From assembly GCA_016432725.1 (NCBI GenBank), contig JACJDG010000003.1:992001-1056000 (forward strand): 64,000 nucleotides of DNA. Direction: 5' to 3'. Shown here one piece after another: positions 44,894-55,511 of this stretch. The position numbers and the translations under genes are program-made. The notes below the pieces were generated by a model that did not search any database, was not told the origin of the DNA, and was given only the letters and a program-made list of their open reading frames with translations. How positions within the stretch are numbered: position 1 is the first letter of the stretch; every line of letters begins with the position of its first letter. Source of the stretch: Streptomyces sp. DHE7-1. GTDB taxonomy: Bacteria; Actinomycetota; Actinomycetes; Streptomycetales; Streptomycetaceae.

Positions 44894-45748
44894 ATGGGGT
44901 GGGTGGCCGCGGGCGATTACGAGATCGCCCTCGACGACGGCAAGGTGGTGTGCCGCAACGCGGCCGGACGCCGGCTGAAGTCCGTGCCCGCGAAGCTCGC
45001 CGACGAACCGGCGGTCGTGGGTCTGAGGCAGCTCGCCGAGTGGCTGGAGCGGCACGAGCGGCAGTGCCTGGCCGACGTCGAGCGGTGGATGGTCCGCTCG
45101 CTGCCGGTGCCGCTCTCCGTGATCGCCCGGGTGTGGCCGGACCCCGCCTGGCAGGCGGCCCTGCGCGACCTCGTCGTCACCGGCGACGACGGCCGGGTCG
45201 CCGGATTCCTGCGCGACGCCGACCCCGGGCGCGGCCTCGGCCTGGTGGACCTCGACGGCGACACGGTGCGCATCACCCCCGAACTCGTCCGCATCCCGCA
45301 CCCCGTGCTGCTCGAAGACCTGGAGGAACTGCGGGAGTTCGCCGTGGAACTGGGTGTCGGGCAGCGCGCCCAGCAGCTCTTCCGCGAGGTCTGGCACCGT
45401 CCGGCCGGTGCCGACCCCGAGGCCAAGCAGGTGGAGGAGTACGCGGGCGGCTCCTACAAGGAACTGCGCTTCCTGCACGGCAGGGCCGGCCAGCTCGGGT
45501 ACCGCGTGCGCGGCGGCAGCGCGGTGTGCTCCGTCTTCGAGGACGGACGCGGCGTCGAGGCACGCGTATGGGTCGGCGACTACGACGGCTACGAGGAGAC
45601 CGAGACCGGCGCGCTGGTGTGGGCCGACCCCGCCGGCCGCCTGCTGAGGCTCGGTCAGGTGGGGCGCGTCGCCTGGTCGGAGGGCATGCGGATGGCGGCC
45701 GCGCTGTACGCCGGGCGGGACATCGAGGACGAGGAGCGGGCGGCATGA
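44894..45748 (+). CDS. DUF4132-like protein, first gene of the MoxR-VWA operon
   Basis: A 284-residue soluble protein. The C-terminal half ('ELRFLHGRAGQLGYRVRGGS' to 'GRLLRLGQVGRVAWSEGMRM') resembles the DUF4132 domain seen in E. coli YehI; the first half is unrecognised. ATG 44894 is preferred, with GGGGAGG six bases upstream; a GTG at 44876 is in frame but weaker. Its stop overlaps the next start as ATGA. Position directly behind the damage-type promoter and coupling to the whole cluster place it in the same system. Function unknown. Confidence 0.65.
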   Translation: MGWVAAGDYEIALDDGKVVCRNAAGRRLKSVPAKLADEPAVVGLRQLAEWLERHERQCLADVERWMVRSLPVPLSVIARVWPDPAWQAALRDLVVTGDDGRVAGFLRDADPGRGLGLVDLDGDTVRITPELVRIPHPVLLEDLEELREFAVELGVGQRAQQLFREVWHRPAGADPEAKQVEEYAGGSYKELRFLHGRAGQLGYRVRGGSAVCSVFEDGRGVEARVWVGDYDGYEETETGALVWADPAGRLLRLGQVGRVAWSEGMRMAAALYAGRDIEDEERAA

Positions 45749-48700
45749 CGGCCATCACGGGCTACGACGAGGCCACCGCGGCCGCACTGCTGGACGCGGG
45801 CGCCGTGCTACCGCCCGGCAGCACCGCGCGCGAGGACGCCGACGGGCTCACCGTCCGCACCTACACCCACCCCGCCCTGGACGACCGCCCTGTCGTGCGC
45901 CTCGTGCCGGGCACGCTGGGCGAGGCCGAGGACCTGGCGCTGGAGTTCCTCGGGCTGGCCCGCGAACCGGAGGTGCCGGAGGCCGGGCAGGTCCGCAAGG
46001 AGACACTGGGCTTCCCCGCCTGGGCCCTGGTGAACGACCCGGCGAACGGGCATCACGCGCTCGCCCTGGTCAAGGACGTCGAGCGGCTGGCCCGCCAGGC
46101 CAAGTCCCGTCCCGGCCACGCCAAGGACGGCTTCGAGGCGCTCGGCGAGCGGCTCGGACGGGCCGTGCCGCACTTCCTGCCCACCTTCTACGAGCAGGCC
46201 GCGCGGGTCTTCCTGCAGCACGAGAACACCACGTACGCCGCCGCCTTCTTCGGCAAGGCCCGCCAGGCCGAGCGGGTGCACGCGCTCCCCGTGGACGAGG
46301 AGCGGCAGCGGGCGGTGTTCCTGGAGTTCGCCTTCGCCGGGGCGCTGACCGTCAAGGCGCTCAAGGAGCATGTGAAGGACCTGGCCCGGCGGCTCGACCC
46401 GGCTGCCGCGTGGACGCAGTTCCGGCAGCTCACGGTGGAGCGCTGCGCGGCCGGGATGCCGCCGTACGCCTCGCTGCCGCAGGACGCGCGCGGGCTGATC
46501 AGGGCGGCGGGACTCGACCGGGACGCCGAGGAAAGCGCCCTCGTGGCCGACCTGCTGGCCTCCCCCGCCGCCGTACGGGCACCCGCGTCCTTCTGGAACT
46601 CCTACCGCGGGGTCCTGTCCGCCCTGGCCGAGCGGCGGCCGGCCGTGCGGGCGCGGCTGCTGGAGATCATGCCGGCCGGCCTGGGCCGGGAGACCGAGGA
46701 CGACGAGTTCTGGCTGGCGCTGCTCGCGGAGTGCGGGGCCGAACGGCTGCTCACCGACGCGCGGGCGGCGAAGGAGCACGCCGTCGACCCCGCCGACTGG
46801 CTGAGCCGCTGGGCGTACTTCCGCAAGCACGGCGGGTCCTACTCGCGCCGCTCACCGGCGACGCTGGCGCTCGTCGCGCGCATGGCCGGGCCGCTGCGGG
46901 ACGCCGGCCGGCCCGTGGACCTGTTCACCGGCCGCTGGCACGCCGGCGCCGACCTCGACCTGCTGGACCTGTGCGCGGCGGAGGGCATCCCGCTCGCCGT
47001 GCCCGGAGCGGAGGTGAACACGTATCTGCCCCTCCCCGGCTGGCTGAAGGACGACCGGGCCGGCCGCCGTGACCTGGTGGCCGTGGCGGCCGACCCGAGG
47101 TTCCGGCGGCTGCTGCACCAGGCCCTCGAAGCGGTCGGCAGGGACAACGGGAGCGCCGACCTGCTGCGGACGGTCGCCGGGCACCCGGTGCTGCGCGACG
47201 TGCTGCGCGAGTGGCTCGGACAGGCCGCCGGGGAGTACACGGGCGTGACGGGGCTGCCCGGCGCCCGTGCCGCGCTCGACCGGCTGCGGCCGTTCCGGCC
47301 GGTCGCGGCCGAGGTCGCCCCGGACGCCGTCGCAGTGGTGGCCGGGCAGGCGGTTGCGCCGCTGCTCGGCCGCACCCTGCGCGCCGGAATCCTGGACGAG
47401 CTGGGCTGGCCCGCCCTCGAGGAGGCACTGGCCCTGCTCGACGCCGGAGCCGGGGCAGGAGGCGCGAGGACACCACGCCCACCCTCCACGAGGCCTGGCC
47501 CGCGCTGGTCCTGGCGCACCGGCACAAGGCGGTCGTGGTCGGCCCCGCGAAGGTGCTGCTCGAACACGACCTGCGCCTGCCCGCGGAACTGGACCGCTGG
47601 CAGCGCCCGTGGTGCCGGTACGTGGACGGCGAACTGCTGGTGATGTGGCGGCAGGACGGCAAGCAGCGCGGCTACTGGTCGTCCCGCCCCACCAAGGTGT
47701 TCGCCCTCGGTGGCGAGCAACTGCCGTCCTACCGGTGGGGGAACGACGCCGGCTCCCCCTCGGTCCCGTTGCCCGGCGGCGGCCGTGCCACCGGCGGCCG
47801 GGCGCTGCACGCCGGGGACACGGTGCTGCCGCCGAGCCGCGCCGTGATCGGTGACGGCAGCGTGCTGTGGCGTCGGGGCAGGCAGGGCCGGGAGACGGTG
47901 TGGCTGGAGTACGACCCGGTCACCGGCACCCACGGCCGCGCCTCCCTGCCCGCCCTGCTGCGGTCGGGCATCCGGGACGACGCCGCCCTGCTGACCGACC
48001 GGTGCGAGGTGCTGCCGTTGCAACCCGGCCTGGAGGAAAGCCCGTTCGGCACCGACGGCACCGTGCTCGGCCGCTGGGTGCGCCTGGAGGGCGAGGGCGA
48101 TCAAGCCCGCAAGGTCGCCGGGACGCCGGACGGGCGCACGGTGTCCGTGCCGGCCGGCCCCGACGGCCGGTCGGATGTCACGCCGGTCGGCGCGCTGCGG
48201 CTGCCCGGCGGTGCCGAGCCGGTCGTCGCGCAGCGGCACGGCCAGGCCGTCCTGTTCGCCGCCGACGACACCTCGCCGGGCGGCGAACTCGGCCGGGTGG
48301 CGCCGGGCGACGAACGCGGCAGCGATTTCGCCGCCGGCACGCGGCTGGTGCCGCCGCTCGCCTTCTGGCACGCCCTGCGCCCCGTGACGAGCGGGGCTCG
48401 GCCGTGCTGCGCTCGCTGACCGACGAACAGGCGGCCGAGCTGCTGCGGGTCACCGGCCGGGCACTGGCCGAACGTCAGGAGGCGGTGGTCCGCGCCGGTT
48501 CGGACGAGGCCGCGCGGGCCGCCGTACCGGCCGCGGACGAGGTCGCACGCGAGGCCGTCACCCGGGCGCTGCCCGGCTGCACGGACGGCAGGCTGCTCAT
48601 GGGGGTCGCCGCCCTGGTCCGGATGGCGCTGCGGCTGACCGAGTCGGCCACCGCCTTCGCCACGCCCGCCGCACCGCGGCCGCGGCAGCCGCGCGCGGGG

Positions 48701-50740
48701 ACCGAGGAGATGTTCGCCGACTACCGCCCCGAGCGCGGCGAGGACCGCATGCTGTACGACGCCGTCTCCGGTGTCGTCGGCCTGCGCGGCTGGTGGCACG
48801 GGGCCAGTGGAGCGTGCTGCGCCAGATCCGCTCGGTGAACCACGTGCTCTCCGGCGAACCCGCCGCGGGCAAGCCGCTCACCGACCGGGAGCGGCTCGCC
48901 GCCGTCGGCGACGGCTGGGTCAGCGACGAGTACACCGTCCCCGGGATAGGCATGGTGTGGCCGTCCGTGCTGGGTGTTCTGCGGGGGCTCGCCCTGCGGG
49001 CCGCCTCGCCGGCCCTGCCCGAGGAGCAACGGGAGTCGCTGCTCCTGCTGTTCGAGGCGGTCGGTGAGGGTCCGCTCGCCGGGGCCGGGGCGCCCTGCGC
49101 GAGATCGTGCTGAGCGAGCCGCACGACAAGCGGCAGCGGTCCGGTCAGGTGCTGCGCCGAGACGGCCGTACGGTGGTGGTCATCGGCTGCCAGAGCGTCG
49201 ACACGCGGCTGGACCGCGTGCGCTGGCTGGCGCTGGACCACGACCCTTCGGGCGCGTTCGGCGCGGTCGCGCACTTCGTGCTGGAAGCCGACGTCCGGCA
49301 CGATCCGGGGATGTCCGCCGGCGATCTCGCCGCGGTCGTCCGCCTGGTCCGGGACAAGGGCGCCGCCCCCTGGCACGCCGGAGCGCCCGCGGCGCTGGTG
49401 GCGGCGACCGGCGGCGGCCTCGGACCGCTGCAGTCCACGGCGCTGCTGGCCGGCCTTCCGCAGGAGCCCGGCGCGGAGCGGCTGGCCGGGCTCGGCCTGA
49501 AGCCGCGGCAGAACGAGTTCGCCCTGGCCCGGCTGAACGCCCTCGGCCGCGAGGAGCGCAACGCGCTGCTGGGCGCCCTGCTGCCCGCCGACCCCGCCGC
49601 GCTGTGGACCTCGGGGCCGGACACGGACGCCGCGGGCCGGGTCTGGGCCGAGCGGCTCGGCTCCCTGGTGCGCGTGCCCGAGGACCTGGCGGCCGACCTC
49701 GCGGGCGTGGGGTACGGCGAGGCGGTGCTGAACCCGTCCCGCACCCCCTGGCTGGCGCACACCGCCGTGCTGCGGCCCGGCAAGGACGGCGACCTGGCCT
49801 GGTCGGACCCGGCCGCCGTGCCCGACCGGCACGATCTGCCGGCCGCCCTGAACACCCTGTCCGCGCTCGCCTACGTCCTTCCGTACGGGCACCCGCTGCG
49901 CGCGGCCCTGCCCGCGGGTCTCGCCGCGCTGCGCCGCCGGCTGGCCGATCCAGAGCTGCTGCTCGCCGTCGACGTCGAGTGGACGGAGAAGGGCGCCTCG
50001 ACAGCGGCCGAACTGCGCACCATGCACGGCTTGCCGGAGACCGGGGGCGGCGACGCGCACGGTCTCACCCGGGTCGGCGAGGCGATCGTGCTGCGCCCCT
50101 GGCACCGCGACAGGGAGATGGTCCTGGTCCGCCCCGCCGCGCTCGCCGGCCCCGACGACGCGGTGTTCGGGCTGCTGGAGGGACTGGTGGGCGACGTGCG
50201 CGGCCACCGCCTGCGCGTCCTGCGCACCGTGCTCGGGACGACCTGGCCCGGGCGGTGGCCGCCGGCGCCGACGGCCCCGCGGGCCACGCCCAGGACCCGT
50301 CGGTCTGCGTGCCCGGACTCGTCACCGAGGTCGCCGCGGCGCGCGGGCTGAGCGAGGACGCGGCGGCGCTCTACCTCCAGTTGCTGGCGCTGCCCGACCC
50401 GACGGACCGCAACTGCGCGCGCTGGACCGGCTGGAAGCCCGCCCGTACGAAGAAGGCCCGCGCCGAACTGGCCGCGACCGGTCTCGTCGTGGAGGCCAAG
50501 CGCTCGCGCGCCGGACGGACGCTGTTCCTGCCCTGCGGCTGGCGTGAGCTGAAGTCGCCCGCGCTGCCGGCGGAGACCTGGAAGGAGGGCCTGTACCCGC
50601 TCTCCGACCACCGGCGCGCCGTGCCCCTGCTGCCGGTGCCGGAGCTGTTCGCCCGCGCCTGGGACCGGGTCCGCTCCGGCGACGCCCCGGCGTACGAGGA
50701 GCTCACCACCCGCGCGACGCGCGGGGGGCGGCGCCGATGA
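45745..50740 (+). CDS. Very large protein (about 1,666 aa) of the MoxR-VWA operon, function unknown (five apparent frameshifts)
   Basis: No domain is recognised with confidence. Sequence character is soluble and helical, with no signal peptide or membrane segment. Segments in order: 'AEDLALEFLGLAREPEVPEA'; 'FYEQAARVFLQHENTTYAAA', a TPR-like pattern; 'LSRWAYFRKHGGSYSRRSP'; 'EAWPALVLAHRHKAVVVGP'; 'WSVLRQIRSVNHVLSGEPA'; 'PDPTDRNCARWTGWKPARTK' near the end. Five breaks at about 47452-47455, 48380-48383, 48800-48803, 49081-49090 and 50235-50237 all sit in G runs or C runs and each is repaired by one added base, giving a single frame to 50740. It starts (ATGA) on the stop of the DUF4132-like gene and ends (ATGA) on a 21-codon ORF. 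By position it matches the large YehI-like component. Confidence 0.65.
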
Positions 50741-50802
50741 GCCGCCGTACGACGAGCACGACGACCACCACCCGTGACACCCCGAAGGGCTCCCTCCGAT
50801 GA
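50737..50802 (+). CDS. 21-codon bridging ORF between the large protein and the MoxR gene
   Basis: The ATG at 50737 overlaps the stop of the large gene (ATGA), and the TGA at 50800-50802 overlaps the MoxR ATG at 50799 (ATGA again). The peptide begins MSRR, has a run of seven Thr/Ser-type residues and ends in KGSLR. It probably serves to carry ribosomes across a 58-base gap so that the two large genes stay translationally coupled; an active peptide is less likely. Confidence 0.5.
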   Translation: MSRRTTSTTTTTRDTPKGSLR

Positions 50803-51968
50803 GCACCGTCCTCGCTCCCGACGCGACCCGTCAGATCGTCCCGCCCGAGGAGCGGTTCGCCACCGAACTCGCCTTTCTCGCCGCGTACGACGCCGGGCCG
50901 CGTCCGCCCGCGTGGCGGCTCACGCCCCGGTCCGTCGTCACCTTCGTGATGGGCAGCGGCGGTCAGGCGCTGCGGCTGCCCGAGGACGCCGAGGTCCCCG
51001 ACGGGGTGCCGCGGCGTCTGGTGGTGGAAAGCAAGTTCGTGGGCGACCGCGCGCTGGTGGAACGGTGTGTCGTCACGCTCGCCGGGGAGCGGGGCCTGCT
51101 GCTCGTCGGCGAGCCCGGCACCGCCAAGTCGATGCTGTCCGAGCTGCTGTCGGCGGCCGTGTGCGGGACCAGCGGTCTGGTGGTGCAGGGCACCGCGGGC
51201 ACGACCGAGGACCAGCTCAAGTACGGGTGGAACTACGCCCTGTTGCTCGCGCAGGGCCCCAGCCGGCAGGCGCTGGTGCCGTCCCCGGTGCTCACCGCGA
51301 TGACCCGGGGCGCCATCGCCCGGGTCGAGGAGGTCACCCGCTGCCTGCCCGAGGTGCAGGACTCGCTGGTGTCGCTGCTGTCCGAGCGGCTCATCGCGGT
51401 GCCCGAACTGGCGGGCGGTGAAGACGGGTCGGCCCACGCCGCGCCCGGGTTCAACCTGATCGCCACCGCCAACCTGCGGGACCGGGGCGTCTCGGAGATG
51501 TCCGCGGCGCTCAAGCGCCGCTTCAACTTCGAGACGGTGGGGCCCATCACCGACCTCGACGTCGAGACCGCTCTGGTGCGCGGCCAGGCACGGGCCTCGC
51601 TGGAGCGGGCCGGCGCGCCCTTCCGGGTCGACGACGCCGTGCTGGAGGCGCTGGTCACCGCGTTCCGTGACCTGCGCGAGGGCCGGTCGGCGGAAGGCTG
51701 GGAGGTGGAGCGGCCTTCGACGGTGATGAGTACGGCGGAGGCCGTGGCCGTGGCCGGCGCGCTGGGCCTGGCCGCTGCCTACTTCCCCGGCGACCGTGAC
51801 GTCCTCGAGCTGCTCCCGGGCCATCTCCTGGGCGTCGTGCGCAAGGACGACCCGGCCGACGCGGCCAGGCTGCGCGGCTACTGGGACGGTCCCGTGCGGC
51901 GCCGCGCCGAGCAGGGTTCCGCCACCTGGCGCACCCTGTGGGACCTGCGCTCGGTCCTGGAGGGCTGA
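50799..51968 (+). CDS. MoxR-family AAA+ ATPase (YehL-like)
   Basis: A 389-residue AAA+ ATPase. Walker A is GEPGTAKS (about residues 104-111), the Walker B region 'GAIARVEEVTRCLPEVQDSL' has Glu in place of the usual Asp-Glu, and sensor 1 is 'FNLIATANLRDRGVSEMSAA', followed by the Arg-finger context 'LKRRFNFETV'. MoxR ATPases (RavA, CbbQ, YehL) work with VWA proteins to remodel or load metal or cofactor into target proteins. Six bases separate its stop from the DUF5682-VWA start. Cytoplasmic; ATP-driven motor of the system. Confidence 0.9.
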   Translation: MSTVLAPDATRQIVPPEERFATELAFLAAYDAGPRPPAWRLTPRSVVTFVMGSGGQALRLPEDAEVPDGVPRRLVVESKFVGDRALVERCVVTLAGERGLLLVGEPGTAKSMLSELLSAAVCGTSGLVVQGTAGTTEDQLKYGWNYALLLAQGPSRQALVPSPVLTAMTRGAIARVEEVTRCLPEVQDSLVSLLSERLIAVPELAGGEDGSAHAAPGFNLIATANLRDRGVSEMSAALKRRFNFETVGPITDLDVETALVRGQARASLERAGAPFRVDDAVLEALVTAFRDLREGRSAEGWEVERPSTVMSTAEAVAVAGALGLAAAYFPGDRDVLELLPGHLLGVVRKDDPADAARLRGYWDGPVRRRAEQGSATWRTLWDLRSVLEG

Positions 51969-51973
51969 CGGCC

Positions 51974-54900
51974 GTGCCCCACCCTTCCCCCGAGGCGGCC
52001 GTGCGGGCCCTCACCGACGAGGCGGGGCCCTACCTCATCGGCGTACGGCATCACGCGCCGTCGCTGGCGGCGGCCGTGCCCGCCCTGCTGGACGCGGCGA
52101 AGCCGGACGTCCTGCTCGTCGAACTCCCCGCCGAGCTGAGCGAATGGCTGCCGTGGCTCGCCCACCAGGAGACCCGTGCCCCGGTCGCGCTCGCCGCCGC
52201 GCCGGGCGACGGGAGCACCGGCCCGGCGTTCTATCCGTTCGCGGACTTCTCACCCGAACTGGTGGCGGTGCGCTGGGCGGCGCGGCACGACGTGCCGGTG
52301 GTCGCCTGCGACCTGCCGCTCGCGGACCGGGCGTGGAGCGGGGACGACCGCCGGCGGCCCCCTGGCGTCGAGGCACGGGCGACCGAGGCGCCCGGCCTCG
52401 GCGGGCTCGGCGATGCCCTGCGCTCCCGTCTCACCGGCCGTCCCGGTGACGACCTGTGGGACCGGCTGGTGGAGACCGCCGCCCCGGGTTCGCCGCCGGA
52501 GGCCCTGCGGCGGGCCGCGCTGCTGACCGGGTGGGCGCTGCGCGAGGAGGCGGCGGGTGCGGGCGGGGTGCCCGAGCCGGACCTGCGCCGGGAGCGGTGG
52601 ATGCGGTCGTGCCTGGCCGCAGCGACGGCGGGCGGTGAGCGGGCCGCCGTGGTCGTCGGCGCCTTCCACGCCCCGGCGCTGCTGGAGCCGGACGACGGCG
52701 CCGAGGCGGGCCCCGCCGGCCCCTCGTCGGCCACGCCCTGGACGACGTCCCTCATCCCCTACACCTACGCCCTCCTCGACGAGCGTTCCGGCTACCCCGC
52801 CGGCATCCGCGACCCCGAGTGGCAGCAGGGGTGCTCGAGGCCGCGGGCGACCCGGCGGCGCTGGCGGAGGCGCTGACCGGGGCCGCCGTGCGGGTGTGCG
52901 CCGAACTCCGGGCGCTCGGCCACCCCTCCGGGCCCGCGGACGCGCGGGAGGTCGTGCGGTTCGCCGGTGACCTGGCACGGCTGCGGGGCTGCCCGCGGCG
53001 GGCCGGGGCGAGCTGGTGGAGGCCGTGCAGACGGTGCTCGCCCAGGGTGAGCCCCACGGGCGGGGGCGGGCCGTCGCGCGGGCGATGGAGAGGGTACTGG
53101 TGGGTGACCGGACCGGCCGTCCGGCACCGGGCGCGCCGCGCAGCGGGCTGGCCCCGGCGGTGGAGGCCGAGCTGGCCGCGCTGGGCCTGCCCGGCCCGGC
53201 GGACGCCGGCCCCGGCAGCGCGCGCGACCTGCGCCTCGACCCGCTCCGCTCCGGCCTGGACCGCCGCCGCGAACTCCTGCTGCGCCGCCTGACGGTGTGC
53301 GCGGTGCCGTACGCGGAGTCCAGGGAAGTCACCGGCGCGGGCGGCGCCGAGGCGCTGACCTCACGCTGGGAGGTGCGCTGGACCCCCGCCACGGCCGCCA
53401 TGCTGACCGTGGCCGGGGTCCGCGGGGTCACCCCGGCGCAGGCCGCCGAGGGCCTGCTGCGGGAGCGCCGGCGCACCGAGCGGGACGCCGGCGGGCCCAC
53501 CGCGGCCCAGGTCCTGCCCGGTCTGGAACAGGCGGCGCACTGCGGCCTGGAGCGGCTCGCGGACGAGCGGCTGGACGACGTCGCCGAGGTGCTGCCCTGC
53601 TCCGGGACGCTGCCCGAACTGCTCGCCGGACTCGCCCTGCTGGACCGTCTGGGCGCCGGTCACATCGCCGGTCTGCCGGCCGACGCGGACCGCGCGGCAC
53701 GGGCGGCGGCCGTCGCCGGGCTGCTCACCGCCGCCGCGGTGCGTCAGGTGGACGGCCTCACCGGCTCCGAGGACCCCGCGGACGCCCACGCGCTGCTGGA
53801 ACTCGCCCACCGCGCCGACGTGTCGGGCGGCATCCGGCTCACCGACGCCCTCGCCCGGCTGGCCACCGGTGGTTCCCCGCTGATGCGCGGCGCCGCCGGA
53901 GCGGTACGCGTGCTGCTCGGACACGAGGAGCCGCGCGCCTTCGGCGGCCGGGTGGCGTCCTGGGTGGACGGGGCCCACGACGCCGCCTCCCGGTCCGCGC
54001 TGACCGCGCGGCTCACCGGACTGCTGACCGCGGCCGGGCCGCTGCTGGAGTCGGCGGCGCCCGCGCTGGAGCCGCTGCTGGACCGGGTGCGGGAACTGTC
54101 CGACCGGGACTTCCTGGACCGGCTGCCCGCCCTGCGCGGCGGCTTCGACGCGCTCAGCCCGGCCGCGCGCGAGCGGCTGCTGTCGACCGTCGAGGAGCGT
54201 CTGGACGAGCGCCGGGTGGGCGACACCGGAGCCGTCGACCCGGTCGCGCTGGCCGCCTGGACCCGCGCCGATCTGGCGGCCCGCGAAGCCCTCCGCGACT
54301 GGGGACTCCTTCCCTCGGGCCACCGGCCCGCGGACGCCCCGGCGGCCGGCGCCGGGAGCGGCGGGACCGGGGGCGCCCCCGGCGGCGCGGACGGCGCGGA
54401 GCACCTGCTGGCGCCCGCCGACCGGTGGCGCCTGGTGCTGGGCCGGCGCACCGACCGGCTGCCGCTCTCCGCGGGCCGCCTGGCGACCGCGCTGGACGAG
54501 CTGTACGGCAGCGGCCGTGGCGAGGGCAGCCGGGGCGACCTCACCGGCGCGGGAAGCGGCGGCGGCCGCGAGACGTCGTACCCCTCGGTGCGGGAGTGGT
54601 CGGAGGAACTGGCCGCGCTCTTCGGCCCGGGTGTCCGGGAGGAGGTGCTGGCGGCCGCCGCCGGGGCGGGCCGCCCGGACGTGTTCGCGGAGCTCGACCC
54701 GGACGCCGTACGGCCGTCGGTCGATCTGCTCCGCTCGGTGCTGCGGCACGCGGGCGGACTGCCGGAGGCCCGGCTGGCCGCGCTGCGCCCGCTGGTGAAG
54801 CGGCTGGTCGACGAGCTGACCCGGGAACTGGCGACCCGGCTGCGCCCGGCCCTGCACGGCACCGCGCTGCCGCGTCCCAGCCGCCGTCCGGGTGGCGGCC

Positions 54901-55511
54901 TGGACCTGCCCCGTACGCTGCGGGCCAACCTGACGACCGCACGCCGCATGCCGGACGGCACGGTCCGGGTCGTCCCCGAGCGCCCCGTCTTCCGCACCCG
55001 GGCCCGCAGGGCGGCGGACTGGCGGCTGATCCTGGTCACCGACGTCTCGGGGTCCATGGAGGCTTCAACGGTCTGGGCCGCGCTCACGGCGTCCGTACTG
55101 GCCGGGGTGCCCACCCTGTCCACGCACTTCCTGGCCTTCTCCACGGAGGTGATCGACCTGACGGAGCACGTGGCGGACCCGCTGTCGCTGCTGCTGGAGG
55201 TCAGCGTGGGCGGCGGCACCCACATCGCGGCCGGACTGCGGCACGCGCGGGAACTGGTCACCGTGCCCTCGCGCACGCTCGTCGTGGTCGTCAGCGACTT
55301 CGAGGAGGGCTACCCGCTCGGCGGGCTGCTCGCCGAGGTGCGGGCCCTGGTCGGCGCGGGCTGCCAGGTGCTCGGCTGCGCGAGCCTGGACGACGCCGGC
55401 CGGCCCCGCTACGCCACCTCCGTCGCCGGGCAGCTGGTCGCCGCGGGGATGCCGGTGGCCGCCCTGAGCCCGCTCGAACTCGCCCGCTGGGTAGGGGAGA
55501 AGATCGCATGA
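51974..55511 (+). CDS. DUF5682-VWA fusion protein (two apparent frameshifts)
   Basis: Residues 1-780 (approx.) match DUF5682 (E. coli YehM type): 'GPYLIGVRHHAPSLAAAVPA', 'PDVLLVELPAE', 'AAVVVGAFHAPALLEPD', then helical repeats. Breaks at the G runs 52828-52831 and 52985-52988 are each repaired by one base. After 'LLPS' a Gly/Ala-rich linker of about 38 residues leads without stop or start codon to a VWA protein: 'DRWRLVLGRRTDRLPLSAGR', 'LYGSGRGEGSRGD', the MIDAS DVSGS in 'ILVTDVSGSMEASTVWAALT' (about residue 1020), 'VGGGTHIAAGLR' with the MIDAS Thr, and 'VVVVSDFEEGYPLGGLL'. E. coli keeps these as two genes (yehM, yehP). About 1,179 residues in all. Confidence 0.8.
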
